33,303 nt of DNA from Gammaproteobacteria bacterium (GTDB lineage Bacteria; Pseudomonadota; Gammaproteobacteria; Pseudomonadales; Litorivicinaceae), in assembly GCA_009922705.1 (NCBI GenBank), contig RFUY01000005.1, positions 1 through 33,303 on the forward strand. The letters are read 5' to 3'. Below, one piece after another: positions 1-9,657 of the stretch. Both the position numbers and the translations under genes were made by a program. The notes under the pieces are model-generated. The model was not told the origin of the DNA and ran no database searches. It saw only the letters and a program-made list of their open reading frames with translations. Within the stretch, counting starts at the first letter, position 1. Each line of letters begins with the position of its first letter.

Positions 1-889
1 GTTGATTCTCCGTTTCCTCAATGAGCGCCTCCATCTGTGCCAGCACGCACGCGACGTTCAGTGTCTTAAGTTGCCCCCGACTCAAGCGGTCAACAACCGG
101 TTGCCCATCAATTACAAATTCTAAATCAGCCCTTTGAGGACCAACGTGTGTTGCGCGGTACCTGAGATCTCGCGCCCTGGATTTGATTAGCGCATCCGCG
201 AGCACGCTGTCATCAGACCATCCTCTTCGATAAACAACATCAACGTCAAAGGGAAATGCCAAGGCCTCTAGGCTCTTGATGAGATGCGGAATGTATCGCT
301 GCACAAAAGCTGCACGGCCTTCATCAATTCGCTGTCCGTACTGCGCAAGCTGTGCACACCAAGCCGCATCGTCATCATGCGATAGTGTACCACTTCGAAG
401 GAGCATATTGCGCTGAAGAAGTGCGCGTCGAAAGCCCGCATATTGCTGGGTATCGAGCCCCATCACATAGAAGGAACCCCAGTCCATCAAGCGTCGCCGA
501 ATCAGTGGCGGCCCCAACATCAAGTCCTGAGCTGATGGCGCAAGAACCAACGTTGGCAATAACCGACTAATCTCCGCTTGGGTCCGGGCTGTTTGACCGT
601 CTAAGCGAATTCGCCGCTCTCCCTGACGATCAAGCTGAATGGCTCCTCGATGGCTCGGCTCAGCGCCCCCAAAACGCCCAAACACCACCAACGCACTGGC
701 CTCAGTGTGAATCAGGGCTCTAGGCTTCGTGGACACGAAACTTCGACCAGTGGACAACAGCGAGATCGCCTCGAGAACCGAAGTCTTGCCAGCCCCGTTA
801 TCGCCAATAAGCGCGGACACGCCAGGACCAAATTCTAACGAAACATCTCTGAGGACGCGTAAATTTTGAATTTGGAGGGTCGAAATCAA
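1..889 (-). CDS. recF: DNA replication/repair protein RecF (3' end truncated at window edge)
   Basis: Minus-strand reading from TTG at 889: LISTLQIQNLRVLRDVSLEFGPGVSALIGDNGAGKTSVLEAISLLSTGRSF (Walker A), and in the same frame near the edge DRLSRGQLKTLNVACVLAQ (RecF/SMC-type signature). Position after dnaN fits. Not in the ORF track because the stop codon lies outside the window. Confidence 0.93.
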   Translation of the reverse strand, partial: MISTLQIQNLRVLRDVSLEFGPGVSALIGDNGAGKTSVLEAISLLSTGRSFVSTKPRALIHTEASALVVFGRFGGAEPSHRGAIQLDRQGERRIRLDGQTARTQAEISRLLPTLVLAPSAQDLMLGPPLIRRRLMDWGSFYVMGLDTQQYAGFRRALLQRNMLLRSGTLSHDDDAAWCAQLAQYGQRIDEGRAAFVQRYIPHLIKSLEALAFPFDVDVVYRRGWSDDSVLADALIKSRARDLRYRATHVGPQRADLEFVIDGQPVVDRLSRGQLKTLNVACVLAQMEALIEETENQ

Positions 890-902
890 TGTGCCCAGAG
901 CC

Positions 903-2009
903 CTATAGGCGCATCGGCATCACAACATAACGACCACACTCATCACCAACACCAAGCATCAATGCAGAGCGATTAGAGTCGCCAAAACGAATTTCAACCA
1001 ATTCTGTATCTACAGTCGCAAGAACATCGAGGAGATACCCAACGTTGAAGCCGATTTCAAATCCATCTTGACCAACAAACTCGACTTCAAGTGATTCCTG
1101 GGCTTCCTCTTGCTCAGCATTATTTGCCATGACATCAAGCTGACCATGACTTAACCGCAAGCGAACACCCCGATATTGCTCGCTCGACAGAATTGAGGCC
1201 CGCTGGAGCACTTCCCGTAAGCGCTTGCGATCAGCGCGCACGACATGGTCTCCACCTTGCGGAACGACGCGCTCATAATCCGGAAACCGCCCGTCAATCA
1301 GGACACTTGTAAATACAAACCCACTGGCACTGACGCGGAAATGACTGGACGAAAAGGCCAATTCGACCGTGTCCTTGACACCATTGAGCAAACGAACCAA
1401 CTCAAGAACCGCCTTTCTTGGCACAATTAATGAGACCGGCTCCGAGGATCCGCCTTCGAGTGGTGTTTGATACAAACTGAGCCGATGGCCATCCGTAGCC
1501 ACTGTTCTGAAATCACCGCCACCGATCGAAAATAACATTCCATTGAGATAGTAACGGACATCCTGTTGCGCCATCGCAAACTGCGTCTTCGAAATGGCAT
1601 CTTGTAAGGGCTCTTTGGCTAATTGAACCGACGTTAGATCGCCTCGCGCTTCAAGACGCGGATAATCTTGAGCGGGCAGTGTCGTGAGCTTAAATCGTGA
1701 ACGGCCTGACGTGATCTGTAAGTGCGCACCCTCCTGCTTCATCTGCACGACTGCGCCTTCGGGTAACGCTTTGGCTATATCGAGTAACTTTCGCCCAGGC
1801 ACTGTAATCGCACCGCCAGAGCCAACTTCAACCAACTCCATACGCGTCGAGATCTCGGTGTCCAAATCGGTCCCCGTTAAAACCGCACCAGTGGCATCAA
1901 CCTCGACAAGAATATTGGCCAAAATTGCCATTGTTTGCTTGCGCTCAACAACAGAAGCGGCCGTTTGCGTTTTTTCGAGTAGTTGTTCTCGAGATACCGA
2001 GAATTCCAT
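903..2009 (-). CDS. dnaN: DNA polymerase III beta sliding clamp
   Basis: 368 aa, MEFSVSREQLLEKTQTAASVVERKQTMAILANILVEV... ending YVVMPMRL, typical beta-clamp ends; dnaA-dnaN-recF order. Confidence 0.98.
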   Translation of the reverse strand: MEFSVSREQLLEKTQTAASVVERKQTMAILANILVEVDATGAVLTGTDLDTEISTRMELVEVGSGGAITVPGRKLLDIAKALPEGAVVQMKQEGAHLQITSGRSRFKLTTLPAQDYPRLEARGDLTSVQLAKEPLQDAISKTQFAMAQQDVRYYLNGMLFSIGGGDFRTVATDGHRLSLYQTPLEGGSSEPVSLIVPRKAVLELVRLLNGVKDTVELAFSSSHFRVSASGFVFTSVLIDGRFPDYERVVPQGGDHVVRADRKRLREVLQRASILSSEQYRGVRLRLSHGQLDVMANNAEQEEAQESLEVEFVGQDGFEIGFNVGYLLDVLATVDTELVEIRFGDSNRSALMLGVGDECGRYVVMPMRL

Positions 2010-2018
2010 AGTGTGTCC

Positions 2019-3413
2019 TTATCCTGTCAGCGCTTTCAGTAGATTTTGGTAGTCATCTCGAATCGTCAGATCGCTGTCGCACAGCTCTTTGATTTTTCGA
2101 CACGCGTGCAATACCGTCGTGTGATCTCGTCCCCCGAAGGCATCGCCGATTTCTGGTAATGAATGATCCGTCAATTCCTTACACAACGCCATGGCGACCT
2201 GTCGTGGTCGCGCCACAGATCGATTACGCCGTTTTGACAGAAGATCAGAGATTTTCACCTTAAAATAGTCTGAAACCATCCGCTGTATATTATCGACACT
2301 AATTTGGCGATCATGGACAGCAATCAAATCTCGCAGCGTCTCTCTCACAAATTCTTGAGTGATGGGCTGTCCAAAGAAGTGCGCATTGGCCAGCACGCGT
2401 TTTAACGCACCCTCCAGGTCTCGCACATTGCTGCGTACTTTTTGAGCAATAAAAAATGCGCAATCTCGCTTTAAGTCGACGCCTGATTGTGCAGCCTTAT
2501 TGATCAAAATAGCCACGCGCGTCTCAAGCTCAGGAGGCTCTAGGCGAACGGTAAGACCCCAGCCAAATCGGGATTTAAGCCGATCCTCCATGTTGTCGAT
2601 TTCTTTTGGATAACGATCAGACGTCAAAATGATTTGCTGGCCGCCCTCTAGAAGACTGTTGAAGGTATGAAAAAATTCTTCTTGAGACTTTTCTTTACCG
2701 GCAAAGAACTGAATATCGTCAATAAGCAACGCATCAACGTTCCGGTAAACACGCTTAAAATCAGCGATGGCATTGAGCTGCAAGGCCTTCACCATGTCTG
2801 CGACAAACCGTTCTGAATGCACGTAGATAATTTTGGCGTTTGGATTTCGAGCCCGAACATGGTTCCCAACAGCATGCATCAGATGCGTTTTACCGAGCCC
2901 AGTATCTCCATATAAGAAGAGCGGATTGTACTCAGTACCTGGCTTTTCCGAGACACGTTGTGCAGCCGCACGCGCCAGCTGATTTGATTTCCCCTCAACA
3001 AAGGTATCAAACCGAAACTCAGTATTTAGCCGATCTCCATGCTTAGTCGAACCCTCAACCTCCACAGGCTCTCGCTCTGAGGAAGAGTCAGTCACAATCA
3101 CGGGAAGTGACCGGCTCCGCGCTTGCGGAGGATCCGCCGCAGGCCGAGTGCCAGAATCCCCAGGCGCGGGGCCCCCTTCACTCAGGGAGCCAACAAGTAA
3201 ATCGATTCGAACCGCACGCCCTTCCGCGTCGTTAATCAATTGTTGAATCCGATCCAAGTAACGACCAGCAACCCAGTCTTTCACAAAACGGTTCGGGGCA
3301 AAAATTCGCAAATGATGCGACTTCATCTCTGCTTGCAGAGGCCGGATCCATGTATTCAGCTGCTCAACTGTCAGTTCACCCGACAATTGCTCAACACAAG
3401 TTATCCAACTCAA
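2019..3413 (-). CDS. dnaA: Chromosomal replication initiator DnaA (start moved to TTG at 3413; ORF track extends to 3473)
   Basis: [22 protein letters not shown] Walker [26 protein letters not shown]-terminal [16 protein letters not shown]-terminus [29 protein letters not shown] aligns with normal DnaA starts, and GAGGGG lies just upstream of TTG 3413. Confidence 0.95.
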   Translation of the reverse strand: MSWITCVEQLSGELTVEQLNTWIRPLQAEMKSHHLRIFAPNRFVKDWVAGRYLDRIQQLINDAEGRAVRIDLLVGSLSEGGPAPGDSGTRPAADPPQARSRSLPVIVTDSSSEREPVEVEGSTKHGDRLNTEFRFDTFVEGKSNQLARAAAQRVSEKPGTEYNPLFLYGDTGLGKTHLMHAVGNHVRARNPNAKIIYVHSERFVADMVKALQLNAIADFKRVYRNVDALLIDDIQFFAGKEKSQEEFFHTFNSLLEGGQQIILTSDRYPKEIDNMEDRLKSRFGWGLTVRLEPPELETRVAILINKAAQSGVDLKRDCAFFIAQKVRSNVRDLEGALKRVLANAHFFGQPITQEFVRETLRDLIAVHDRQISVDNIQRMVSDYFKVKISDLLSKRRNRSVARPRQVAMALCKELTDHSLPEIGDAFGGRDHTTVLHACRKIKELCDSDLTIRDDYQNLLKALTG

Positions 3414-3453
3414 TTGCGCTTTCCCCTCTTTAACTGGGTGTAAGTTATGCACA
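3401..3453. promoter_or_regulatory. Two DnaA-box-like sites around the dnaA start (TTATCCAAC 3401-3409, TTATGCACA 3445-3453)
   Basis: Direct sequence matches to R1-type consensus TTATNCACA: 3445-3453 exact, 3401-3409 degenerate. Confidence 0.5.
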
Positions 3454-3539
3454 ATTGCCCCGGCCCAGGTCAAGAAGAAACTTTTGCATTAATGCTAAGA
3501 CACTGATTTAAAAACAATAAATCCGTTTTTTAGTGAATC

Positions 3540-3643
3540 TGTGGATAACTTGTGTGCTGTGCGTAAGTGGATAGATTGTAGGTGCCGAAAACCCTCACTT
3601 TTTCACTAAGTTCTTGTTTATCCACATCCGAAAATTACGCACA
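3540..3643. promoter_or_regulatory. DnaA-box cluster in the dnaA-rpmH intergenic region (candidate origin and/or dnaA/rpmH regulatory region)
   Basis: TGTGGATAA 3540-3548, TGTGCGTAA 3558-3566, TTATCCACA 3618-3626, TTACGCACA 3635-3643: two perfect and two one-mismatch boxes, in opposite-facing pairs; AT-rich tract at about 3505-3531. Confidence 0.75.
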
Positions 3644-3731
3644 AAGTGCTCTCTTACACAAACTATTTGCCTTGATTTGCAGTAAGCGATATCCTTCGCG
3701 CCCCGAATTTGAATCAGTAGGAAGTTCAGTC

Positions 3732-3866
3732 ATGAAACGTACGTTTCAACCTAGCGCCATCAAGCGCGCTCGTACTCACGGATTCCGCGCTCGCATGGCT
3801 ACGAAAAATGGCCGTTTAGTCATTGCACGACGCCGCGCGAAAGGCCGGAAGCGTCTTACTGCCTAA
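3732..3866 (+). CDS. rpmH: 50S ribosomal protein L34 (ORF track start 3582 is over-extended)
   Basis: [44 protein letters not shown], 44 aa, canonical L34. Confidence 0.98.
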   Translation: MKRTFQPSAIKRARTHGFRARMATKNGRLVIARRRAKGRKRLTA

Positions 3867-3880
3867 TCGAGAGCGTTGCT

Positions 3881-4237
3881 GTGGCAGTTCAGTCACTGCC
3901 GTCCCGAAAGGAATTCGATTTTGTGTTCGCCAATCCCGATGTGCGTGTGAGCAGTCGGGATTTTCTTGTTTTGGCGTGTCAAAACCAGTCTACCTTGACC
4001 CGAATTGGTTTCGTCACCAGTAAAAAAAAGCTAAAGCTTGCCGTGACACGTAACCGGTTTAGGCGGTGCTTTCGCGAATCAGCCAGACGAATCTCAGGAT
4101 TGACTGGTCTTGATATCGTGGTCGTCGCGCGACAATCGCCAAACGAGCTGTTTACGCCAACGTTCAGTCACGTCACCGATACCGCCCTCGAAAAGTTAGC
4201 TCGGAAGCGGAATGAACACTCTTCGTCGCATCTTTAG
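3881..4237 (+). CDS. rnpA: Ribonuclease P protein component (GTG start)
   Basis: [19 protein letters not shown] (RnpA RNR motif region); located rpmH-rnpA-yidD. Confidence 0.93.
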   Translation: MAVQSLPSRKEFDFVFANPDVRVSSRDFLVLACQNQSTLTRIGFVTSKKKLKLAVTRNRFRRCFRESARRISGLTGLDIVVVARQSPNELFTPTFSHVTDTALEKLARKRNEHSSSHL

Positions 4238-4469
4238 CGCACCAATCATTGCGATCATTCGACTGTACCGGTACTTTGTGTCGCCGCTATTGCCACCCTC
4301 TTGTCGGTTCACCCCAACATGTTCGGAATATGCGATAGAGGCGTTACAGCAATATGGTGTAATAAAAGGGTGCTGGCTTTCAGCGCGACGGTTACTACGG
4401 TGCCATCCTGGTTGCTCAGGTGGATATGACCCAGTACCGGAAAAAGGAAAACAAACAGGTTCAAATTAA
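4212..4469 (+). CDS. yidD: Membrane protein insertion efficiency factor YidD
   Basis: [61 protein letters not shown], typical YidD. Confidence 0.96.
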   Translation: MNTLRRIFSAPIIAIIRLYRYFVSPLLPPSCRFTPTCSEYAIEALQQYGVIKGCWLSARRLLRCHPGCSGGYDPVPEKGKQTGSN

Positions 4470-6166
4470 TGGATATTCAGCGCACTGGCCTCATCGTTAT
4501 TCTGGCACTGATTACGTACACACTAGTGCTACGTTGGACTGAATTTACCTCAGAAACGACCCAGCAGCCGGTTGCCACACTTAGTTCGCAAAACAGCGCA
4601 ACAAACGCGTCAGCAACAGACACAACAGTCGCAGACCTTCCATCAGGCAGTGTCGCCGCACCCTCCTCTCAAAATACAATTGCATTGCCAACAACGAACC
4701 TCGACAGAACGAACCTTGTTCGGGTCGAAACACCCAATCAAATTGTCACCATTGATTTAAACGGTGGTGACATTGTGGAGTTACAACTTCCTAACTACCC
4801 ACAAACGGTCGACCAACCTGATCAACCTCTCCCCCTATTGGAGTCTGTAGAACGCGTCTATGTCGCTCAGAGTGGTCTAGTGGGTGCTGATGGCCCAGAC
4901 GCCTCAGAGGCGGGGCGGCCAACGTATTCGACTGCAAACACACTTGTGCGTGTCCTAGATGCGGTCACAGAAGTCAGACTCACCGCAGAGACGGAATCAG
5001 CGCGTATTGAAAAAATTTATGTCTTTGATCCAAATAGCTACGTAATTCGGGTTGACCATACGGTGTCGAACCGTACAGCAACTCCGCTTGTCATGACGCC
5101 ATTCACACAAATCAAACGAGATGATTCTGGAGACCCCTCGCAACAAAGCTCGATGGGAATGCAAGCTTTCTTAGGATTCGCAGTCCGAACCACACAGGAA
5201 CGATATCGAAAAATTTCTTTCTCGGATTTTGAATCACAACAGGCAGCGCGTGAACTCAATGCTGATCTCAAATCGGTCTCGATTCCTGGTGGGCACCTCG
5301 CATTGCTGCAGCATTATTTCACAACGGCATGGATCCCAAATCCGGAACAAACACATACATTCTCATTTCGTCGGAATTCCGCGGGACATAATATTGGGAG
5401 CATCATTAGTCCAGATCTCACTATCGCTCCAAACAGCAATGCAACAGTGAGTTCGCAATTTTATGCCGGACCAAAAGATCAAGATGCTCTAGAACTCCTA
5501 TCGCCAGGGCTTGAACTGGTTGTTGATTACGGATGGCTTTGGTTTATTGCTCAACCGCTCTTTTGGCTTTTGAAATTCATCCAGTCCTATGTTGGAAACT
5601 GGGGTCTTGCCATTGTACTCGTCACAATTCTTGTGAAAGGTGCATTCTTTCAGCTTAGTGCAGCAGCCTATCGATCAATGGCCAAAATGCGGAAATTCAC
5701 ACCAGAAATCACGCGACTGCGAGAGCTTTATGGTGACGATAAACAGCGCATGTCAAAGGAAATGATGGACCTCTACAAGCGAGAAAAAATCAATCCGCTC
5801 GGTGGCTGTTTACCAATTTTAGTTCAAATGCCTGTATTCCTGGCTCTTTACTGGGTACTCATGGAATCTGTTGAACTTAGACAAGCGCCCCTATTTCTAT
5901 GGATCGACGATCTAAGTGTCAAAGATCCATTTTTCATTCTTCCGCTGTTGATGGGCGTGTCTATGTTCATTCAACAGAGCTTAAACCCAGCACCCCCAGA
6001 TCCAATGCAGGCAAAAATCATGAAATATATGCCTGTTGCCTTCACCTTCTTTTTCCTGTGGTTCCCATCAGGACTCGTTCTGTACTGGGTAGTCAATAAC
6101 GTGTTGTCGATCGCACAACAGTGGGTCATCACACGCGCGATTGAAAAATCCCATGCCACCACGTAA
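4469..6166 (+). CDS. yidC: Membrane protein insertase YidC (Oxa1 family)
   Basis: 565 aa; [20 protein letters not shown]-terminal TM, large periplasmic domain, C-terminal Oxa1 region INPLGGCLPILVQMPVFLALYWVLMESVELRQAPLFLWIDDLSVKDPFFILPLLMG. Confidence 0.97.
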   Translation: MDIQRTGLIVILALITYTLVLRWTEFTSETTQQPVATLSSQNSATNASATDTTVADLPSGSVAAPSSQNTIALPTTNLDRTNLVRVETPNQIVTIDLNGGDIVELQLPNYPQTVDQPDQPLPLLESVERVYVAQSGLVGADGPDASEAGRPTYSTANTLVRVLDAVTEVRLTAETESARIEKIYVFDPNSYVIRVDHTVSNRTATPLVMTPFTQIKRDDSGDPSQQSSMGMQAFLGFAVRTTQERYRKISFSDFESQQAARELNADLKSVSIPGGHLALLQHYFTTAWIPNPEQTHTFSFRRNSAGHNIGSIISPDLTIAPNSNATVSSQFYAGPKDQDALELLSPGLELVVDYGWLWFIAQPLFWLLKFIQSYVGNWGLAIVLVTILVKGAFFQLSAAAYRSMAKMRKFTPEITRLRELYGDDKQRMSKEMMDLYKREKINPLGGCLPILVQMPVFLALYWVLMESVELRQAPLFLWIDDLSVKDPFFILPLLMGVSMFIQQSLNPAPPDPMQAKIMKYMPVAFTFFFLWFPSGLVLYWVVNNVLSIAQQWVITRAIEKSHATT

Positions 6167-7518
6167 TGATCTACGATGACACGATCGTAGCACTTGCTTC
6201 CGCGCCAGGAACTGGCGCGATTAGTGTCATTCGATTATCTGGGCCAAAGGCCATAGAAATTGCTGAAACCTTGTGTCGTCGATCCTTGACGCCAAGAACA
6301 GCGACGCTAGGGACCATTTACGATGAAAACGCCAAGCAGATCGATACAGGTCTTTTTATCGCATTTCCCGGACCACACAGCTTCACTGGCGAGCATGTGT
6401 GCGAATTTCAGGGCCATGGTGGCTCGGTGGTGTCTCAAGCCGTTATCCATGAATGCTTGAGGCTTGGTGCAGTTCCAGCAAACCCCGGACAATTTAGTGA
6501 ACGCGCGTTCTTAAACGGCAAAATCGACCTGATTCAAGCCGAAGCCATCAGTGATCTAATTCATGCGACGACGCTGCAAGCCGTCCGAGCGGCCAATCAA
6601 TCGCTAAATGGTCTGTTTTCCAATTCTATTGAACGTCTAGTGGACGAGATCATCGCGCTGCGCGTCCATATCGAAGCGCATTTAGATTTTCCAGATGAGG
6701 ATATCGCGCCTGCCGAACTTCAAACCCTAGGGTCTCAGATTGAAACCGCACTCAACAACGCTCAGAGTCTTCAACACTCTGCTCGCCAGGGGCTAATTTT
6801 GAATTCCGGGTTGAAAATCGTATTACTGGGGCCTCCGAATGCAGGGAAAAGTTCGCTGTTAAACTGCTTAGCACAACAGGCTGTCGCGATCGTCACTGAC
6901 GTGCCGGGCACGACGCGCGACCTTATTCAACACACGTTAAATCTAGACGGGTTACAAATTCTTTTTGTGGATACAGCCGGCATCAGAGCCACAACTGATG
7001 TCATCGAATCAGAAGGCATTCGTCGTGCCCTTCAAGCAACACGCGATGCCGACATTGTCATGTGTCTGTTTGATCACCAATGTCGAATCATTGATGATGC
7101 TTGGATCGAGAACCTGATCTCAAGTGATGACATCACGCATCTTCCGATTCTTCTTGTCCAAAACAAGCTCGACCTAGATGCCACACCGGCTGTAAACAAA
7201 ACCAACCATCCGCTATGCCAAATTTCAGCGCAGACACGTGCAGGGATCACCGATCTGCTACAACAGATCAAGCAAATCATTGGCCTTGACCAAGAATACG
7301 TCACACCCTTTATCGCGCGAGAACGTCACATATATCAATTGTCCAATGCAATTGAGCACCTTGAAGCTGCACACTCGATCCCATGCCACTTGGATTATCT
7401 CGATGTCATCGCTGAAGAGCTAAGACTGAGCCATTTCGCTCTTCAAGAAATGACGGGCACATTCCACTCAGATGATTTACTCGGACAGATTTTCTCCACA
7501 TTTTGCATTGGAAAATAG
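6166..7518 (+). CDS. mnmE: tRNA modification GTPase MnmE
   Basis: 450 aa; MIYDDTIVALASAPGTGAISVIRLSG, G1 GPPNAGKSSLLN, DVPGTTRD, DTAGIR, C-terminal FCIGK. Confidence 0.98.
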   Translation: MIYDDTIVALASAPGTGAISVIRLSGPKAIEIAETLCRRSLTPRTATLGTIYDENAKQIDTGLFIAFPGPHSFTGEHVCEFQGHGGSVVSQAVIHECLRLGAVPANPGQFSERAFLNGKIDLIQAEAISDLIHATTLQAVRAANQSLNGLFSNSIERLVDEIIALRVHIEAHLDFPDEDIAPAELQTLGSQIETALNNAQSLQHSARQGLILNSGLKIVLLGPPNAGKSSLLNCLAQQAVAIVTDVPGTTRDLIQHTLNLDGLQILFVDTAGIRATTDVIESEGIRRALQATRDADIVMCLFDHQCRIIDDAWIENLISSDDITHLPILLVQNKLDLDATPAVNKTNHPLCQISAQTRAGITDLLQQIKQIIGLDQEYVTPFIARERHIYQLSNAIEHLEAAHSIPCHLDYLDVIAEELRLSHFALQEMTGTFHSDDLLGQIFSTFCIGK

Positions 7519-7552
7519 CTGCGTAACCCACCTCATTCGGCCATGCGTTAAC

Positions 7553-7577
7553 CGTGGATAACTTACGCTGTGGATAA
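7553..7577. promoter_or_regulatory. DnaA boxes in the mnmE-mnmG intergenic region (candidate oriC component)
   Basis: CGTGGATAA 7553-7561 and perfect TGTGGATAA 7569-7577, same orientation, 16 bp apart, followed by an A/T-rich stretch (about 7640-7760). Confidence 0.65.
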
Positions 7578-7648
7578 ACAAGTCTTTCACGCACACGTTG
7601 TACCTCTTTCTACAAGGGTAAACTGCCCCATCGTACACAGCAAAACAC

Positions 7649-7677
7649 TTGACTTAACACTTTGAAAAAGAATAAAA
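7649..7677 (+). promoter_or_regulatory. Possible sigma70-like promoter upstream of mnmG
   Basis: TTGACT (7649-7654), 17-bp spacer, ATAAAA (7672-7677); weak -10. Confidence 0.3.
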
Positions 7678-7759
7678 AAAATTGCTTTTCCCCACTCACA
7701 AGAGTCCTTAATATATACAACCTCAATAATCTTCTTTCTTAAAAAGTACTTAGTCATAT

Positions 7760-9655
7760 ATGGATTACACACAACACTTTGATGTACTGATCGTCGGTGC
7801 GGGACATGCAGGCTGTGAAGCAGCACATGCTTCAGCACGTCTTGGATGTAACACGTTATTAATTACACATTCCATTGAGACGATCGGACAGATGTCATGT
7901 AATCCCGCCATTGGAGGGATTGGAAAAAGTCATCTTGTTCGGGAAATCGACGCATGTGATGGCTTAATGGCAACAATCACTGATCTCGCTGGAATCCAGT
8001 TTCGGGTACTGAATCAAAGAAAAGGACCTGCTGTCCGCGCAACGCGTGCTCAAGCAGATCGTGTTCTCTATCGTTCTCATATGCGAACAGCCATTGAGAA
8101 CACACCAAATCTCACTGTCTTCCAACAACCAGTGACTGACCTCATCATTGAAAATGACGTCTGTCTTGGCGTTCGTCTTGCCATGGGTTTAGCGCTGTAT
8201 GGTACCTGCGTGGTTTTGACAGCGGGCACATTCTTAGCTGGGCAAATTCACATTGGATTAAACCAACAACCTGGCGGCCGTGCGGGCGATCCTCCAGCAG
8301 ATAAGCTGTCTCAATCATTACGAAATTACCCATTTAAAATAGGTCGTTTAAAAACGGGTACACCACCAAGAATTGATCGACGCACTGTGAATTTAAGTAC
8401 GTTGCCAATTCAGTATGGGGATACGCCAACACCCTATTTGTCTACCATGAGTGTTGGATATGAACACCCAGAGCAAATTCCATGCTATTTATCTCGCACC
8501 ACGCAAAAAACAGCTGATGTAATTTTAGAAAATTTACATTTAAGCCCAATGTACTCTGGTGTTATTGAAGGTGTTGGGCCTCGCTATTGTCCATCGATTG
8601 AGGATAAAATTGTTCGGTTTTCAGATAAGCCAACACATCAAGTCTTTTTAGAACCCGAAGGTCTGACATCAAACGAATTTTACCCTAACGGGGTTTCAAC
8701 TTCATTACCTTACGAAGTTCAGCTTGACATTATTCGATCACTGGAAGGGTGTGAAAATGCCATTATCACAAGACCTGGATATGCGATTGAATATGATTAC
8801 TTCGATCCTCGTGGATTAAAAAATACCTTAGAAACAAAGCTTATTTCTAATTTGTATCTTGCTGGTCAAATTAACGGTACGACCGGATACGAGGAGGCTG
8901 GCGCACAAGGGTTATTAGCGGGTGCTAATGCAGCACTCAAAGTGCTCGAGAAAGACCCTTGGTGTGTTGGTCGTGACGAAGGGTATTTGGGCGTCATGGT
9001 GGATGATTTGATCACACTAGGGACGCAAGAACCGTATCGCATGTTTACATCTCGTGCCGAGTATCGGTTGATGTTACGTGAGGACAATGCAGATCAACGC
9101 TTGACAGAGAAGGCCTATAATCTTGGGCTTGTGTCCGAAGGGCGATGGGTTCAGTTTTGTAAAAAGCGTGAGGCGATTTCACGTGAAACGAAGCGATTAT
9201 CAACACTCTGGGTTCAACCCAATGCTGATGCAATCTTGCGAATAGGAGATCGACTGACGGCACCTCTTACGCGGGAAGCCTCTGCGCATGACTTATTGAA
9301 ACGACCGGAACTTGGATTTTCTGATTTGCAAGATGTTTTCAGCGAATTGACCGAAATTGAGAGTGAAATCGCGAATCAGATTGAAATAGAGGTCAAGTAT
9401 TCAGGCTATATAGATCGACAATCGCAAGAGATTGCCAAATTAAAGAAAAATGAAAATGTAAAAATCCCAAGTGATCTTGACTATGAAAAAATAAAAGGAT
9501 TGTCTAATGAGGTTCGCCAAAAACTTAGCTCCGTAAAACCAGAAACATTAGCTCAAGCAAGTCGAATTTCAGGAGTGACCCCGGCTGCTGTAAGTTTATT
9601 GCTGGTTCACTTAAAGAGACGCCAAGTCATTGATCAAACATCATTAGCAATATAA
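7760..9655 (+). CDS. mnmG: tRNA uridine-5-carboxymethylaminomethyl modification enzyme MnmG (GidA)
   Basis: 631 aa; [26 protein letters not shown] motif, [34 protein letters not shown]. Confidence 0.98.
   Translation: MDYTQHFDVLIVGAGHAGCEAAHASARLGCNTLLITHSIETIGQMSCNPAIGGIGKSHLVREIDACDGLMATITDLAGIQFRVLNQRKGPAVRATRAQADRVLYRSHMRTAIENTPNLTVFQQPVTDLIIENDVCLGVRLAMGLALYGTCVVLTAGTFLAGQIHIGLNQQPGGRAGDPPADKLSQSLRNYPFKIGRLKTGTPPRIDRRTVNLSTLPIQYGDTPTPYLSTMSVGYEHPEQIPCYLSRTTQKTADVILENLHLSPMYSGVIEGVGPRYCPSIEDKIVRFSDKPTHQVFLEPEGLTSNEFYPNGVSTSLPYEVQLDIIRSLEGCENAIITRPGYAIEYDYFDPRGLKNTLETKLISNLYLAGQINGTTGYEEAGAQGLLAGANAALKVLEKDPWCVGRDEGYLGVMVDDLITLGTQEPYRMFTSRAEYRLMLREDNADQRLTEKAYNLGLVSEGRWVQFCKKREAISRETKRLSTLWVQPNADAILRIGDRLTAPLTREASAHDLLKRPELGFSDLQDVFSELTEIESEIANQIEIEVKYSGYIDRQSQEIAKLKKNENVKIPSDLDYEKIKGLSNEVRQKLSSVKPETLAQASRISGVTPAAVSLLLVHLKRRQVIDQTSLAI
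9175..9190. promoter_or_regulatory. parS-like centromere site inside mnmG
   Basis: GATTTCACGTGAAACG: 13/16 to TGTTTCACGTGAAACA with intact TTTCACGTGAAAC core; about 1.1 kb upstream of parAB. Confidence 0.65.
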
Positions 9656-9657
9656 CC

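Noticed and set aside
352-838. Two small plus-strand ORFs (72 and 62 aa) at the left end
   Set aside because: Antisense to recF, whose minus-strand frame shows clear RecF motifs.
3733-3748. Perfect 16-bp palindrome TGAAACGTACGTTTCA at the rpmH start
   Set aside because: It encodes the invariant MKRTFQ start of L34 (ATGAAACGNACNTTYCAR), so the symmetry is likely codon-driven; lacks the CACGTG centre of parS.
7587-7838. 83-aa minus-strand ORF across the mnmE-mnmG spacer
   Set aside because: Overlaps the mnmG start, low-complexity and cysteine/histidine-rich translation with no recognisable family; the region is better explained as origin/promoter DNA.
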